Below are positions 56,736-64,000 of a DNA stretch of 64,000 bases, piece after piece; position 1 is the stretch's first letter; each line of letters begins with the position of its first letter. The notes below the pieces were generated by a model. It saw only the letters and a program-made list of their open reading frames with translations. It did no database searches and was not told where the DNA came from. Origin of the DNA: DATFVJ01 sp963851085 (GTDB lineage Bacteria; Actinomycetota; Actinomycetes; Streptosporangiales; Streptosporangiaceae); the NCBI GenBank assembly GCA_963851085.1, contig CAWKNX010000018.1, positions 186,001-250,000 on the forward strand, written 5' to 3'. The position numbers and the translations under genes are program-made.

Positions 56736-57578
56736 TCAGCCGCTCGCGGTGCCCGGCCACCAGATGGTGACGAGGTCGCGGCCGGACGATCCGAGGTCGA
56801 GCAGATGGCCCGCATCGGCTCCCGACTCGCGCAGCACGGCCTCGAGTTCGCCGCGGCGCTCGGGCGGGAGACACAGCCTGCGGCGGGTGACCTCGACAAG
56901 CTCGGCGAAGCTCGCGTACTCCGCCATGGCCGGCCGGGTCCAGGCCTGCGCGCTGGCGCTGAGGCCGAGGGCGGTCAGGATCGCGAGCAGGTCCGCCGCG
57001 GTTGGGCCTTCCGGGCGGCGCAGGCCATGGAAGCGTTCCCATAGCTGGTTGAGCGCGGCGAGGGGATGCCGGGCGGTTATCTCGACCACGACCCGCCGCC
57101 GCGCCCGCCGCGTGAGCGCCGCCACGAACGGTTCAAGATCGGCGACGTTGTAGGTGACATGGTGGCAGGTGACCACGTCGGCATCGCTGACCTGTTCGGC
57201 TACATCCGGCCAGCGGCCCGTCACCGTGGCGACGCCGGCCCCCAGACGTGCGGCGCTGGCCGCCAGCAGGCCGAGCATTTCATGATCGACATCTACGGCG
57301 GTGATGGCCGTCGCGAGCGGCGCGAGTGGCAGGCACGCCGCGCCCGCGCCCGCGCCGACGTCGAGAACCTCGCCGTGCCGTTCGAGCGCCTCGCGCTCAC
57401 GTTCGAACGAGCACCCGAACGGCTCACGCACCTGACGCTCGGCCCGCCGCGCGAACATCCGTCTGGGCAATACCCACGGCGACTCGCTCACCTGCGATCT
57501 GATCTCGTCAGGGATGGCCCACGCGGCCAGGTCGCTGCGCCAGCGGCCGAGCAGGACCGCAAGCGGCTCGGTGGTCAC
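56736..57578 (-). CDS. SAM-dependent methyltransferase
   Basis: A 280-aa protein: motif I EVLDVGAGAGAACLPLAP, acidic AITAVDVDHEMLGLLAA, then VVTCHHVTYNVADLEPFVAA and RRRVVVEITARHPLAALN. The N-terminal WAIPDEIRSQVSESPWVLPR lies before the core. Divergent from the arsenite methyltransferase-like gene with palindromes between. The GTG start is the best in the expected place; the frame is open further upstream. Confidence 0.75.
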   Translation of the reverse strand: MTTEPLAVLLGRWRSDLAAWAIPDEIRSQVSESPWVLPRRMFARRAERQVREPFGCSFEREREALERHGEVLDVGAGAGAACLPLAPLATAITAVDVDHEMLGLLAASAARLGAGVATVTGRWPDVAEQVSDADVVTCHHVTYNVADLEPFVAALTRRARRRVVVEITARHPLAALNQLWERFHGLRRPEGPTAADLLAILTALGLSASAQAWTRPAMAEYASFAELVEVTRRRLCLPPERRGELEAVLRESGADAGHLLDLGSSGRDLVTIWWPGTASG

Positions 57579-57657
57579 GGCCGGCTCACCGTCATCGCGG
57601 CTGCACGTCCCCGGTGTAGGCCGGGTTTCAGCATGGTCATGTCCATATCTTGACATA

Positions 57658-57693
57658 CATCTATTTAGATGCCAGTCTAACAATTGATTAGAC
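57658..57693. promoter_or_regulatory. two palindromes in divergent promoter
   Basis: CATCTA-TT-TAGATG (57658-57671) and GTCTAA-n7-TTAGAC (57675-57693) stand side by side, 17 bp apart centre to centre, in an AT-rich gap within GC-rich DNA. A TTGACA at 57650-57655 adjoins them. They are good candidates for an ArsR-like or other dimeric repressor. Confidence 0.5.
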
Positions 57694-57800
57694 ATTCGTC
57701 GATACATGGCCCTCGTGGGTCTCCGGTGGCTGCGACGGCCGGTCGTGACAGTCCCGGCTTCAGATCCCGGGGCCATTGGGACAGTCTGAGGGGCCTGACC

Positions 57801-58604
57801 ATGGATAACGAGCAGACAGAACTGCGGGAGCGGGTGCGTGCGCGCTACGCCGCTGCCGCGGACCAGGTAACCGGCGGTACTGCCGCCTGCTGTGGGACCC
57901 AGCAGGCGGGCTGCGGATGCCAGGCTGATGCTGACAGCGAGGCGGGGTGTTCCGGCGCGGGCGCGTACAGCGCGAACGAGCGTGCGGCACTTCCCGCGGC
58001 TGCCGTGTCGGCCAGCCTGGGCTGCGGCAACCCGCTCGCGGTGGCCGATCTGCGGGACGGCGAGACCGTGCTCGACCTCGGGTCTGGCGGTGGCATCGAT
58101 GTCCTGCTCTCCGCGCGGCGCGTGGGCCCAACTGGCACGGCTTACGGGCTGGACATGACCGACGAGATGCTGTCACTCGCGCGCGCCAACGCGGCGAGCA
58201 CCGGTGCCGCCAACGCGGAGTTCCTCAAGGGGCAGATCGAATCGATACCGCTGCCCGCCGGCACCGTGGATGTGATCATCTCCAACTGTGTCATCAACCT
58301 GTCGGTCGACAAGCCCGCGGTCTTCGCCGAGGCCTTCCGCGTGCTCAAGCCGGGCGGACGGATGGGCGTCACCGACGTCGTGGCCGAGGATCACCTCACG
58401 CCAGCCGAGCGCGCCGACCGTGGCTCGTACGTGGGCTGCATCGCAGGTGCACTTTCCGTCAGTGAGTACCGGGAAGGGCTTGCCGCGGCGGGTTTCGCCC
58501 ACATCGAGATCACCCCGACGCATGAGGTGGCTGACGGCATGCACTCGGCCATCATCAGGGCGGCCAAACCCGGCTCCGCAGAAACGCGCCCGGCTACCGC
58601 GTGA
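57801..58604 (+). CDS. arsM: arsenite methyltransferase-like protein (ArsM)
   Basis: A 267-aa protein: motif I VLDLGSGGGIDVLLSARR, GLDMTDEMLSLARANA, then ISNCVINLSVDKPAVFAEAF, LKPGGRMGVTDVVAEDHL and RGSYVGCIAGALSVSEYREG. The three cysteines in SLGCGNP, SNCVINL and YVGCIAG correspond to the As(III)-binding cysteines of ArsM. An N-terminal Cys-rich stretch (TAACCGTQQAGCGCQADADS) may bind metal. It converts arsenite to methylated arsenicals with SAM. GAGGGG precedes the ATG. A Cys-rich N terminus is common in actinobacterial ArsM. Confidence 0.88.
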   Translation: MDNEQTELRERVRARYAAAADQVTGGTAACCGTQQAGCGCQADADSEAGCSGAGAYSANERAALPAAAVSASLGCGNPLAVADLRDGETVLDLGSGGGIDVLLSARRVGPTGTAYGLDMTDEMLSLARANAASTGAANAEFLKGQIESIPLPAGTVDVIISNCVINLSVDKPAVFAEAFRVLKPGGRMGVTDVVAEDHLTPAERADRGSYVGCIAGALSVSEYREGLAAAGFAHIEITPTHEVADGMHSAIIRAAKPGSAETRPATA

Positions 58605-59031
58605 TCCCTTCGGGAGTTCGGGGCCTTGGCCGCCGCCGCCGTGTCTACCAGGCGCGCCGGGATTCACGGGGCGCACCGGGCCTGCGGGGTGCACCGGGCC
58701 TGCGGGGTGCACCGGGCCTGCGGGGTGCACCGGGCCTGCGGGGTGCACCGGGCCTGCGGGGTGCTCCCGGTCGTGCCCTTCGCGTCCCTAGCGTGGCCAG
58801 CTAGCTCGCTTCCATGATCGCGGTAAGTTTGCCGCGCATAGGGCGCGCCCAGAAATAACTCGCTGTTTTCGGCTCCAGGCCTCGTTGCCGTGGTACGGTC
58901 GCCACCGGCCGCCCCCGCTCACCTTACTCCGCATCAACTACCTCATCAGCCTCACCAACCCCATCCCCCCGAACTCAGTCCCGCTCCGCTACCCCATCAA
59001 TGGGGATGAATAGCTACCTCAAGTGCGGGGA
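58605..59031. other. intergenic region with 18-bp tandem repeat
   Basis: Between arsM and the convergent permease gene. The first 160 bases contain the tandem repeat at 58673-58762. The last 230 bases have no recognised gene. Confidence 0.5.
58673..58762. repeat. 18-bp tandem repeat, five copies
   Basis: Five perfect copies of GCACCGGGCCTGCGGGGT follow the arsM stop. Both strands give repeat peptides (collagen-like GAPGLR on plus and HPAGPV on minus) but neither belongs to a recognisable gene. Confidence 0.9.
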
Positions 59032-60243
59032 TCAGGGACCGTTGTGCTTGGTGTGCATCTCATGGCCCGAGTGATCGCCGTGGGCGTGACCATTGCCGTC
59101 GGTGCCGGGCGCGCCGCCCATCATCCGCAGCATCGGCACGCCGCCCGTGCGGACGAACCTGATGGCCACGACCGCCGCCACCGCGAGGAACACGATATTC
59201 AGCCAGGTCGTGTAGTTCCACGAGATGGCCGCCTCGCTGACATGCGCTCCGGCGCGCCCCGGAATCAGGCCAAGCCGGCCGAAGACGAATTCGATGACGT
59301 ATCCGGCTCCCGCCATGGCGGTGTAGAACGTGCAGAAGAGAAAGACCGCCATCCGGGGACCGTAGTACTTACGGTAGATGGCCAGGATCGGCAGGATGAT
59401 CAGGTCGGCGAAGATGAACGCGATCACGCCGCCGAAGCTGATGCCGCCCTGCCACAGCACGGCCGCGAGCGGCACGTTCCCGATCGAGCAGACGAAGCTG
59501 AGCACGCTGACGAGAGGCCCGATCAGCGGTCCCCAGATCTTGGCGGCCGTCGGGTGGCCGGTCAGGAAGAAGTGCTGCCAGAAACTCGCCGGTACCCAGG
59601 CGGCGACGGCCCCGGCGATGAGCAGGCCGCCGGCCACGTCCCGCCAGATCGCCGCGACTTCCATCACGAAGATGTGCGAAACGGCTGTGAAGCCCCGTGC
59701 CGAGGCGAGCCGCCGCCAGAATGAGCCTGGTCCGCCAGCCGACATGTCCATGCCGGCGTGACCCTCCATGGATCCCGCCACGCCGCGATCCGCCTGCTCG
59801 CGCGCCTGCCGCAGCAGCCGGTCGCGAAGCAGCAGCCGGAACATGACCGCGAGCAGCACGATCATGATGGGCCCGCCGGTGAACTCGGCCGCGGTGAACT
59901 GCCAGCCCATGAGCAGGGCGAGTATCACGCCAAGTTCGACGACGAGGTTGGTGGAGGCGATCTCGAAGGCCATCGCGGCGGTGAAATCCGCGCCCTTCCG
60001 CAGCAGCGAGCGCGCCAGCGCGACCGCGGCGTAGGAGCATGATGAGGATGCCGCCCCGAACCCGGTCGCCAGGGCCAGCGACCTGGCCGAATTGTCACCG
60101 AGGAGCCGTACCACGGTCGACCTGCGTACGGCTGCCTGCACGACCGCGGACAGCATGAAGCCAAGAATCAGCGCCCAGGTGATTTGCCAGGTCATCGATC
60201 CGGCGATCGCGAGCGCGTGACCGATCGCGTCAAGCAGCGGCAT
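59032..60243 (-). CDS. UPF0718/ArsP-like permease with His-rich tail
   Basis: A 403-aa protein with about eight to ten helices. The two repeat halves carry the family motif: AASSSCSYAAVALARSLLRK (Cys in the first) and SFVCSIGNVPLAAVLW (Cys in the second), plus STNLVVELGVILALLMGW and FADLIILPILAIYRKYYG. Such permeases export organoarsenicals or other soft compounds; a Cys pair as here is expected. The loop GHAGMDMSAGG and the tail GNGHAHGDHSGHEMHTKHN are rich in His/Met and could bind metal. A CsoR-like palindrome lies 34 bp upstream. Confidence 0.8.
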   Translation of the reverse strand: MPLLDAIGHALAIAGSMTWQITWALILGFMLSAVVQAAVRRSTVVRLLGDNSARSLALATGFGAASSSCSYAAVALARSLLRKGADFTAAMAFEIASTNLVVELGVILALLMGWQFTAAEFTGGPIMIVLLAVMFRLLLRDRLLRQAREQADRGVAGSMEGHAGMDMSAGGPGSFWRRLASARGFTAVSHIFVMEVAAIWRDVAGGLLIAGAVAAWVPASFWQHFFLTGHPTAAKIWGPLIGPLVSVLSFVCSIGNVPLAAVLWQGGISFGGVIAFIFADLIILPILAIYRKYYGPRMAVFLFCTFYTAMAGAGYVIEFVFGRLGLIPGRAGAHVSEAAISWNYTTWLNIVFLAVAAVVAIRFVRTGGVPMLRMMGGAPGTDGNGHAHGDHSGHEMHTKHNGP

Positions 60244-60276
60244 CTTCGCTCCCTCGGCAGCCGGACGGCCTTACGT

Positions 60277-60295
60277 TATACCCGTACGGGGTATA
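60277..60295 (-). promoter_or_regulatory. CsoR-like operator
   Basis: TATACCC-GTACG-GGGTATA is a perfect 7-bp interrupted palindrome with the G/C tracts inside T/A ends, as in CsoR/CstR operators. It lies 34 bp upstream of the permease ATG, overlapping the expected promoter. Copper or persulfide control is inferred. Confidence 0.6.
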
Positions 60296-60675
60296 TGTTC
60301 AATGTGCTCGGCCTGGTGTCTGACCCGGCCGACAGGCCGCGCGCATGGCAGACGGCCTCCTGGTCCCCCTGCGCCGTACCAGGCGGCTCGCCGGCCGGTA
60401 GCGGCGAACTCACCACCCGGCACTCACGCGGTTCATCGGCGAAGGGCTCCCTGGCCCGCCACGTCCGCGCCACGTGCCACTACCGGGCGTGGCTTGTGAG
60501 CAGATTGTGGGCGCGCTCCGGTGCGACTTCGCGGACTTGCTCAGGCCGGCCCGTCCGTCGCGGCCCGCACCTCGCCGCCACCCTGGAGCCGGGCGCGAGC
60601 AGGAGCACGGTCAGCTACCCGTACGACATCGCTCCCGGTGCGGCAGCCTGACCCCGGCACGCCGTAAGCGCGGGC
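60296..60675. other. no gene recognised
   Basis: Spacer between the permease operator and the PNPOx-like gene end. No credible gene on either strand. Confidence 0.45.
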
Positions 60676-61110
60676 TCACCCGGGCGGGTGCACACGTCGG
60701 CCCGTGACGCCGGCGAGGCTGATGCGCACGAAGCGATGGCCGCCGTCCCGCGCCCAGTGCTTCGGCACGAGTGCGGACAAGCGCTCCACCTGGCCAGGTT
60801 CCTCGATTTCTGAACATTCCCCGACGACGGTCACCGACCATCCGCTGCCGGCCACTGGATCATATTCGTCGGCCTCGAATGCCACGACGGCCCGCTCGAC
60901 CGCTCGTGCGAGCCTCGAACCATCGTCGGTTCGGACCACGACCGTCTCGTCGTCGACGACGAAGTCGACTGGCTGTACCGCGGGCAGTGCCTGGTCCGAA
61001 TAGACGATCCGCCCTACCGGCGCGCTCGCGAGCAGCCGCAGGCATTCGTGCCAGGACAGGGCCTCCGAGCCCGCAGGATCGTAGTGCACTGCGAAATTTT
61101 GCTGCCGCAT
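60676..61110 (-). CDS. PNPOx-like flavin-binding split-barrel protein
   Basis: A 144-aa protein: LSWHECLRLLASAPVGRIVY, PAVQPVDFVVDDETVVVRTD, then VVAFEADEYDPVAGSGWSVT and HRFVRISLAGVTGRRV. This is the split-barrel fold of pyridoxamine-phosphate-oxidase-like proteins that bind FMN, F420 or heme; the group is a regular member of DosR-type regulons. A DosR-like box is 16 bp upstream. Substrate unknown. Confidence 0.85.
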   Translation of the reverse strand: MRQQNFAVHYDPAGSEALSWHECLRLLASAPVGRIVYSDQALPAVQPVDFVVDDETVVVRTDDGSRLARAVERAVVAFEADEYDPVAGSGWSVTVVGECSEIEEPGQVERLSALVPKHWARDGGHRFVRISLAGVTGRRVHPPG

Positions 61111-61125
61111 GCACCTGTTCCGGTA

Positions 61126-61139
61126 GGGCTGAACGTCCC
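61126..61139 (-). promoter_or_regulatory. DosR-like box (weak)
   Basis: GGGCTGAACGTCCC matches the outer GGG/CCC and the central G of the box but lacks the GGGRC left half. Its position close to the PNPOx-like start may favour a role; confidence is low. Confidence 0.35.
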
Positions 61140-61251
61140 ATCGCGATGTGCTGTCCCGCCGTGCGCGTACCGCCGTAGCCGGGGAGTCCCAGGTGTTTCC
61201 TGCCGGTGGGCGAGCGCCCGATATTCCGCGCCGCCATGCCGCGCCTTCTGA

Positions 61252-61716
61252 TCAGCCATGAACATGCCCGCGGACGACGACCACCGGACAGGGCGCGTGA
61301 TGGACGCAGTGCTGGCTCACCGAGCCGAGCAGGGCGCCGGTGAAACCACCGTGCCCACGGCTCCCCACGACCAGCAGGTCGGCGTCCCTCGCCACATCGA
61401 GCAGCACCTGGGCCGCGTTCCCCTGGATGACCATGGGCCGGACGACGACGTCGCTGCCAGGGTCGACGGCCGCGTTGATCGCTTCCGTCAGCGTCTTCTC
61501 GGCGACTTCGCCGAAATCGGCGCCGTCTTCCATTGACACGGGTGCCCATCCGTAGGTGCCGAAATTCACGGGGTACTGCCACACGATCACGGCTTCAACG
61601 GTCGCGCCGGTGAACTCAGCCTGCCGGACGGCCCAGCGCAGCGCCGTCATCGAGGACGGCGATCCATCGACTGCGGCCACGATGCGCGGGGCCTGGTCAA
61701 CCTTCTGCCCGGTCAT
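61252..61716 (-). CDS. universal stress protein (UspA family)
   Basis: A 154-aa protein with ATP-binding start IVAAVDGSPSSMTALRWAVR and loop VVGSRGHGGFTGALLGSVSQ followed by HHAPCPVVVVRGH, a textbook UspA domain (G-2x-G-9x-G-S). ATG 61716 has GAGGAG upstream. Divergent from the PlsC acyltransferase with a DosR-like box between. Confidence 0.92.
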   Translation of the reverse strand: MTGQKVDQAPRIVAAVDGSPSSMTALRWAVRQAEFTGATVEAVIVWQYPVNFGTYGWAPVSMEDGADFGEVAEKTLTEAINAAVDPGSDVVVRPMVIQGNAAQVLLDVARDADLLVVGSRGHGGFTGALLGSVSQHCVHHAPCPVVVVRGHVHG

Positions 61717-61809
61717 CGTCTCGCTCCTCGCTCTGTGCGGTGCGGACTTCCTACTTCCAGGCTCGCCCCCGGCGGCCGGCCCGCTTAGAGGCGTTCCGCC
61801 CCGTCGGCC

Positions 61810-61823
61810 GGGACCTTCGGCAT
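61810..61823. promoter_or_regulatory. DosR-like box (half strong)
   Basis: GGGACCTTCGGCAT keeps a perfect left half (GGGACCTT) and a partial right half (GGC). It lies 95 bp upstream of the universal stress gene and 203 bp upstream of the acyltransferase. Confidence 0.45.
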
Positions 61824-62025
61824 CTGGCCGGATCGCCCGCAGGGGCGGGCTGCCGCAACAGGCGAGCTGGTGGCTGGCACATCCGGCTGGCACATCCGGC
61901 TGGCGGGGTCGCTGCGGGCGGCCGGAGCCTGCTCGTGCCGCGACCGTGGCTTGCCCGGTTATGGTTGACCTGCCGCGGCAGCGCGAAGCTGAAGTCCGGT
62001 CGGCAAGCGGTGACAGGGAGGACGG

Positions 62026-62733
62026 GTGCAGTATCGCGTCTCGAGGGCCGTCGCGGGGCCCATCCTGCACCTGCTGTGGCGGCCATCCATTGCCGGCGCG
62101 GAGAATGTGCCTCGCCACGGGGGCGCCATTCTGGCGTCCAACCACCTGTCGATCGTCGATTCGTTCTTCCTTCCCCTGATGCTGGACCGGCCGGTGACCT
62201 TTGCCGCGAAATCCGAATACTTCACCGGGACACGGCTCATCGACAGGGCGACCGCGGCCTACCTGCGGCGCACCAACCAGCTCGCGGTGGACCGGGCGGG
62301 CACCAGGGCTACCCGCGGGATGCTGGAAGCGGCACTTGACCTGCTGCGAAAGGGCGAGCTGTTCGGTATCTACCCGGAGGGCACGCGCTCGCCCGATGGG
62401 AAGCTGTACCGCGGCCGGACCGGCGTCGGCTGGCTTGCCCTGGCGTCAGGCCTGCCCGTGGTCCCTGTCGCGATGATGGGGACAGATCATGTGCTCCCGC
62501 CAGGCAGGACGATCCCCCGCCTGGGCCCGATAGAGGTGCGTATCGGAACACCATTGACGTTCGAGCGGCACGCGGCAGCCGGTGCGCCCGCCAAGGCCCG
62601 CCGTGTGATTGCCGACGACGTGATGCGCGCGATCAGGGAGTTGTCCGGCCAGGAATACGTGCCTGTCTACGCGTCCACGAGAAAGGAGCAACTCGCCGCG
62701 GCGACCGCGGCGCAGCACCGCGCCGGTGGGTGA
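62026..62733 (+). CDS. 1-acyl-sn-glycerol-3-phosphate acyltransferase (PlsC-like)
   Basis: A 235-aa protein: catalytic motif H-x4-D as NHLSIVDSFFLPL, block II RATAAYLRRTNQLAVDR, block III EGTRSPDGKLYRGRTG and block IV PVVPVAMMGTDHVLP. It transfers an acyl chain to lysophosphatidate. All blocks are complete. The GTG start has GGGAGG 5 nt upstream. Membrane association is expected. Confidence 0.9.
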   Translation: MQYRVSRAVAGPILHLLWRPSIAGAENVPRHGGAILASNHLSIVDSFFLPLMLDRPVTFAAKSEYFTGTRLIDRATAAYLRRTNQLAVDRAGTRATRGMLEAALDLLRKGELFGIYPEGTRSPDGKLYRGRTGVGWLALASGLPVVPVAMMGTDHVLPPGRTIPRLGPIEVRIGTPLTFERHAAAGAPAKARRVIADDVMRAIRELSGQEYVPVYASTRKEQLAAATAAQHRAGG

Positions 62734-62752
62734 GGTATCGGCGAGCACGTGA

Positions 62753-64000
62753 TCACAGGTGGCGGTCGTCTTCGTCGTCATAGGCGTAACCACTGCCGTC
62801 ATCGTCGGGGAAGCCGCCGTCGTCATCGTCTGGGTAGCCGCCGTCGTCAGCCTCGGGGTTGTGGGATCCGCCATTCTCGAGGTGGCCGTGGCCGTCCGCT
62901 GCCGGGGGGACCGCGGGGAACGCCTGCGTATCCGCTCCTTGCGTGACCGGTCCGGTGAGTCCACCAGGAGGTGAGGGCTGCGCAGGCGGTACTGGCCACG
63001 GCACCCCGTTCTCACCCTCCCGCCGTCGGCCGCCCGACACGGTGGGGAAGTCCTCTGTCTTAGCACCCGGGTTCCACACGTAGATCGGCCCGGAGCCCTG
63101 TTCGCGATCCGCTGCCCCCCCGCTGCCGCCAGTCCGGCGCGGCTGTGACGGGTCCGGAATCGTGCCGGGGGGAGCCGTACCCGCAGGCCGGCCGTTCCGC
63201 TGCGGCCCGTCTCCTCCGAGCGCGGAAGGCGGCGCGGATCGCGGAGCGGACTGTGGTGGGGGCGGCGCTCCGAAGGCCGGATCGGTTCCGCCGAGCGTGG
63301 GCGGCGCTCCGGCGGCGCTCCGCCCGCGGTCAGCGCCGGCGGCACCCTGAATGCCCCTCTGCCTGGTGTGACGGGCGTGCCGGCGAGCGGGTCGGAGGCA
63401 GGATCGCGCTGTACCGGTGGCCCTTCTGGCGTTGGCGATGCTCGCCAGATGGCGTCACTGCGCCCGTTCAGGTCGCCCACCGGATGGGGGAGTCCGCCGG
63501 CGCCGTCGCCGTTGGAGATGGAGTCCGGCGTTCCCCATGGCGGTTCGCTGTCCGGTTTGGGCGCGGGCTCCCATGGTGGCCCTTCTGGCTGCTTGGACCG
63601 CTTTCCCGCCTCGAGTTTGGGAACCGGCGCTAGCTGCGGCCGCGGCCGGACCTGCGCTGGGCTCCAGGACTGCGCGTCGTCGTACGTGGCCTGGCCAGGT
63701 GCGGTGATCCGCGCGGAAAGCGGCCGCGTCGGCTGTGGCCCGTTGGCCGGCGTGCCGCTTGCGGGTCTGCGGCGCCGCTTCATTAGGACGATGACGGCCA
63801 GCAGGAACAGCAGGAGCAGGGCGCCAACGCCAATGAGGGCGTCACCCAGCAACGCGGCCCGCTGGTGTGGCGCGCCGGCGGCCTGAGCGACTGGTGGCGG
63901 CGAGGCGCCAGGCGGCGCCGGGCTGGCAGGCTGGCCGGCGGTCTCGATCTGGGCGGCGGCACTGAGCGCCCCCTGCGCGTCGGCGGTCCCATAGCCGGAG
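62753..64000 (-). CDS. mycosin-like S8 serine protease C-terminal part (partial, frameshifted)
   Basis: The frame enters from the right edge with SGYGTADAQGALSAAAQ, the last helix of a subtilisin-like domain. Then follow a Pro-rich linker, the single helix LIGVGALLLLFLLAVIVLM with KRRRR stop-transfer, and a cytoplasmic Pro/Gly/Asp-rich tail that ends at 62753 (DDEDDRHL). Protease-linker-helix order fits mycosins of type VII secretion. The catalytic triad lies outside the window. The tail's frame breaks at an 11-bp tandem duplication (63300-63321); one copy restores SAGGAPPTLGG-like reading into the tail GPIYVWNPGAKTEDFPTVSG. The tail is unusually long for a mycosin. Confidence 0.6.
63300..63321 (-). 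repeat. 11-bp tandem duplication that shifts the frame
   Basis: GGAGCGCCGCC occurs twice in tandem on the minus strand. Because 11 is not a multiple of 3, the second copy moves the mycosin-like tail out of frame; removing one copy joins the two open frames. Confidence 0.75.

Noticed and set aside
58590..58817. Collagen-like Gly-Ala-Pro repeat proteins on either strand
   Set aside because: They are translations of an 18-bp tandem repeat after the arsM stop, with no ribosome binding site or conserved flanks.

Overview
The window is a 64 kb stretch of a very GC-rich chromosome. The base composition, frequent GTG starts, tight 4-nt stop/start overlaps and family content (Ku, DUF3618, DUF1918, DUF6328-type membrane protein, Lsr2-like domain, mycosin-like protease, many universal stress proteins, DevR/DosR-type regulator) point to an actinomycete. 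I cannot name the genus from the sequence alone.

Layout. 0-7.3 kb: the end of a LuxR-type regulator, the remains of an MFS transporter facing a GntR/FCD regulator, two coupled PH-domain membrane proteins, an acyltransferase convergent with an SRPBCC protein, an ispH fragment, a vapBC pair with a promoter that predicts a leaderless mRNA, a VOC protein and an Lsr2-like protein. 7.6-19.6 kb: a mobile and decayed zone with a complete insertion sequence (738-aa DDE transposase, 21-bp inverted repeats), an IS66 element with a frameshifted transposase, fragments of IS4-, IS3- and IS630-type transposases, a small cluster of membrane and nuclease-like genes resembling defence accessory genes (several frameshifted), a tRNA-Tyr-like sequence, a split carboxylesterase and an HNH-nuclease-like fragment. 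It ends at an intact tRNA-Thr. 20-36.7 kb: ordinary accessory genes (M16 peptidase pair, methyltransferases, acyltransferase-3/SGNH protein, universal stress protein, thioesterase, secreted protein, two alpha/beta hydrolases, VOC protein, ferritin-like VioB-type protein, XRE regulator, orphan substrate-binding lipoprotein).

36.6-62.7 kb reads as a low-oxygen/dormancy and stress block. GAPDH, a universal stress protein operon (usp, GltD-like iron-sulfur flavoprotein, pyruvate:ferredoxin oxidoreductase, dihydroorotate-dehydrogenase-like protein, SDR), a DevR/DosR-like response regulator, DUF1918 protein, phosphoketolase-acetate kinase pair, Ku, several small stress-type membrane proteins, a PNPOx-like protein, another universal stress protein and a PlsC acyltransferase lie together. 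I see recurring near-palindromes of the form GGGRC-n4-GGYCC upstream of gap, of the usp-nifJ operon, in the regulator-DUF1918 gap and near the last universal stress genes. The inference is a DosR-like regulon in which sugar phosphates are converted through phosphoketolase and acetate kinase to ATP plus acetate, while PFOR oxidises pyruvate to acetyl-CoA with reduced ferredoxin. An arsenite-methyltransferase-like gene with a palindromic divergent promoter and a permease with a CsoR-like operator add metal/metalloid handling. The right edge holds the C-terminal part of a mycosin-like protease.

At least eight genes carry frameshifts, including conserved metabolic ones; this could be decay or indel errors in the assembly, and is flagged gene by gene.
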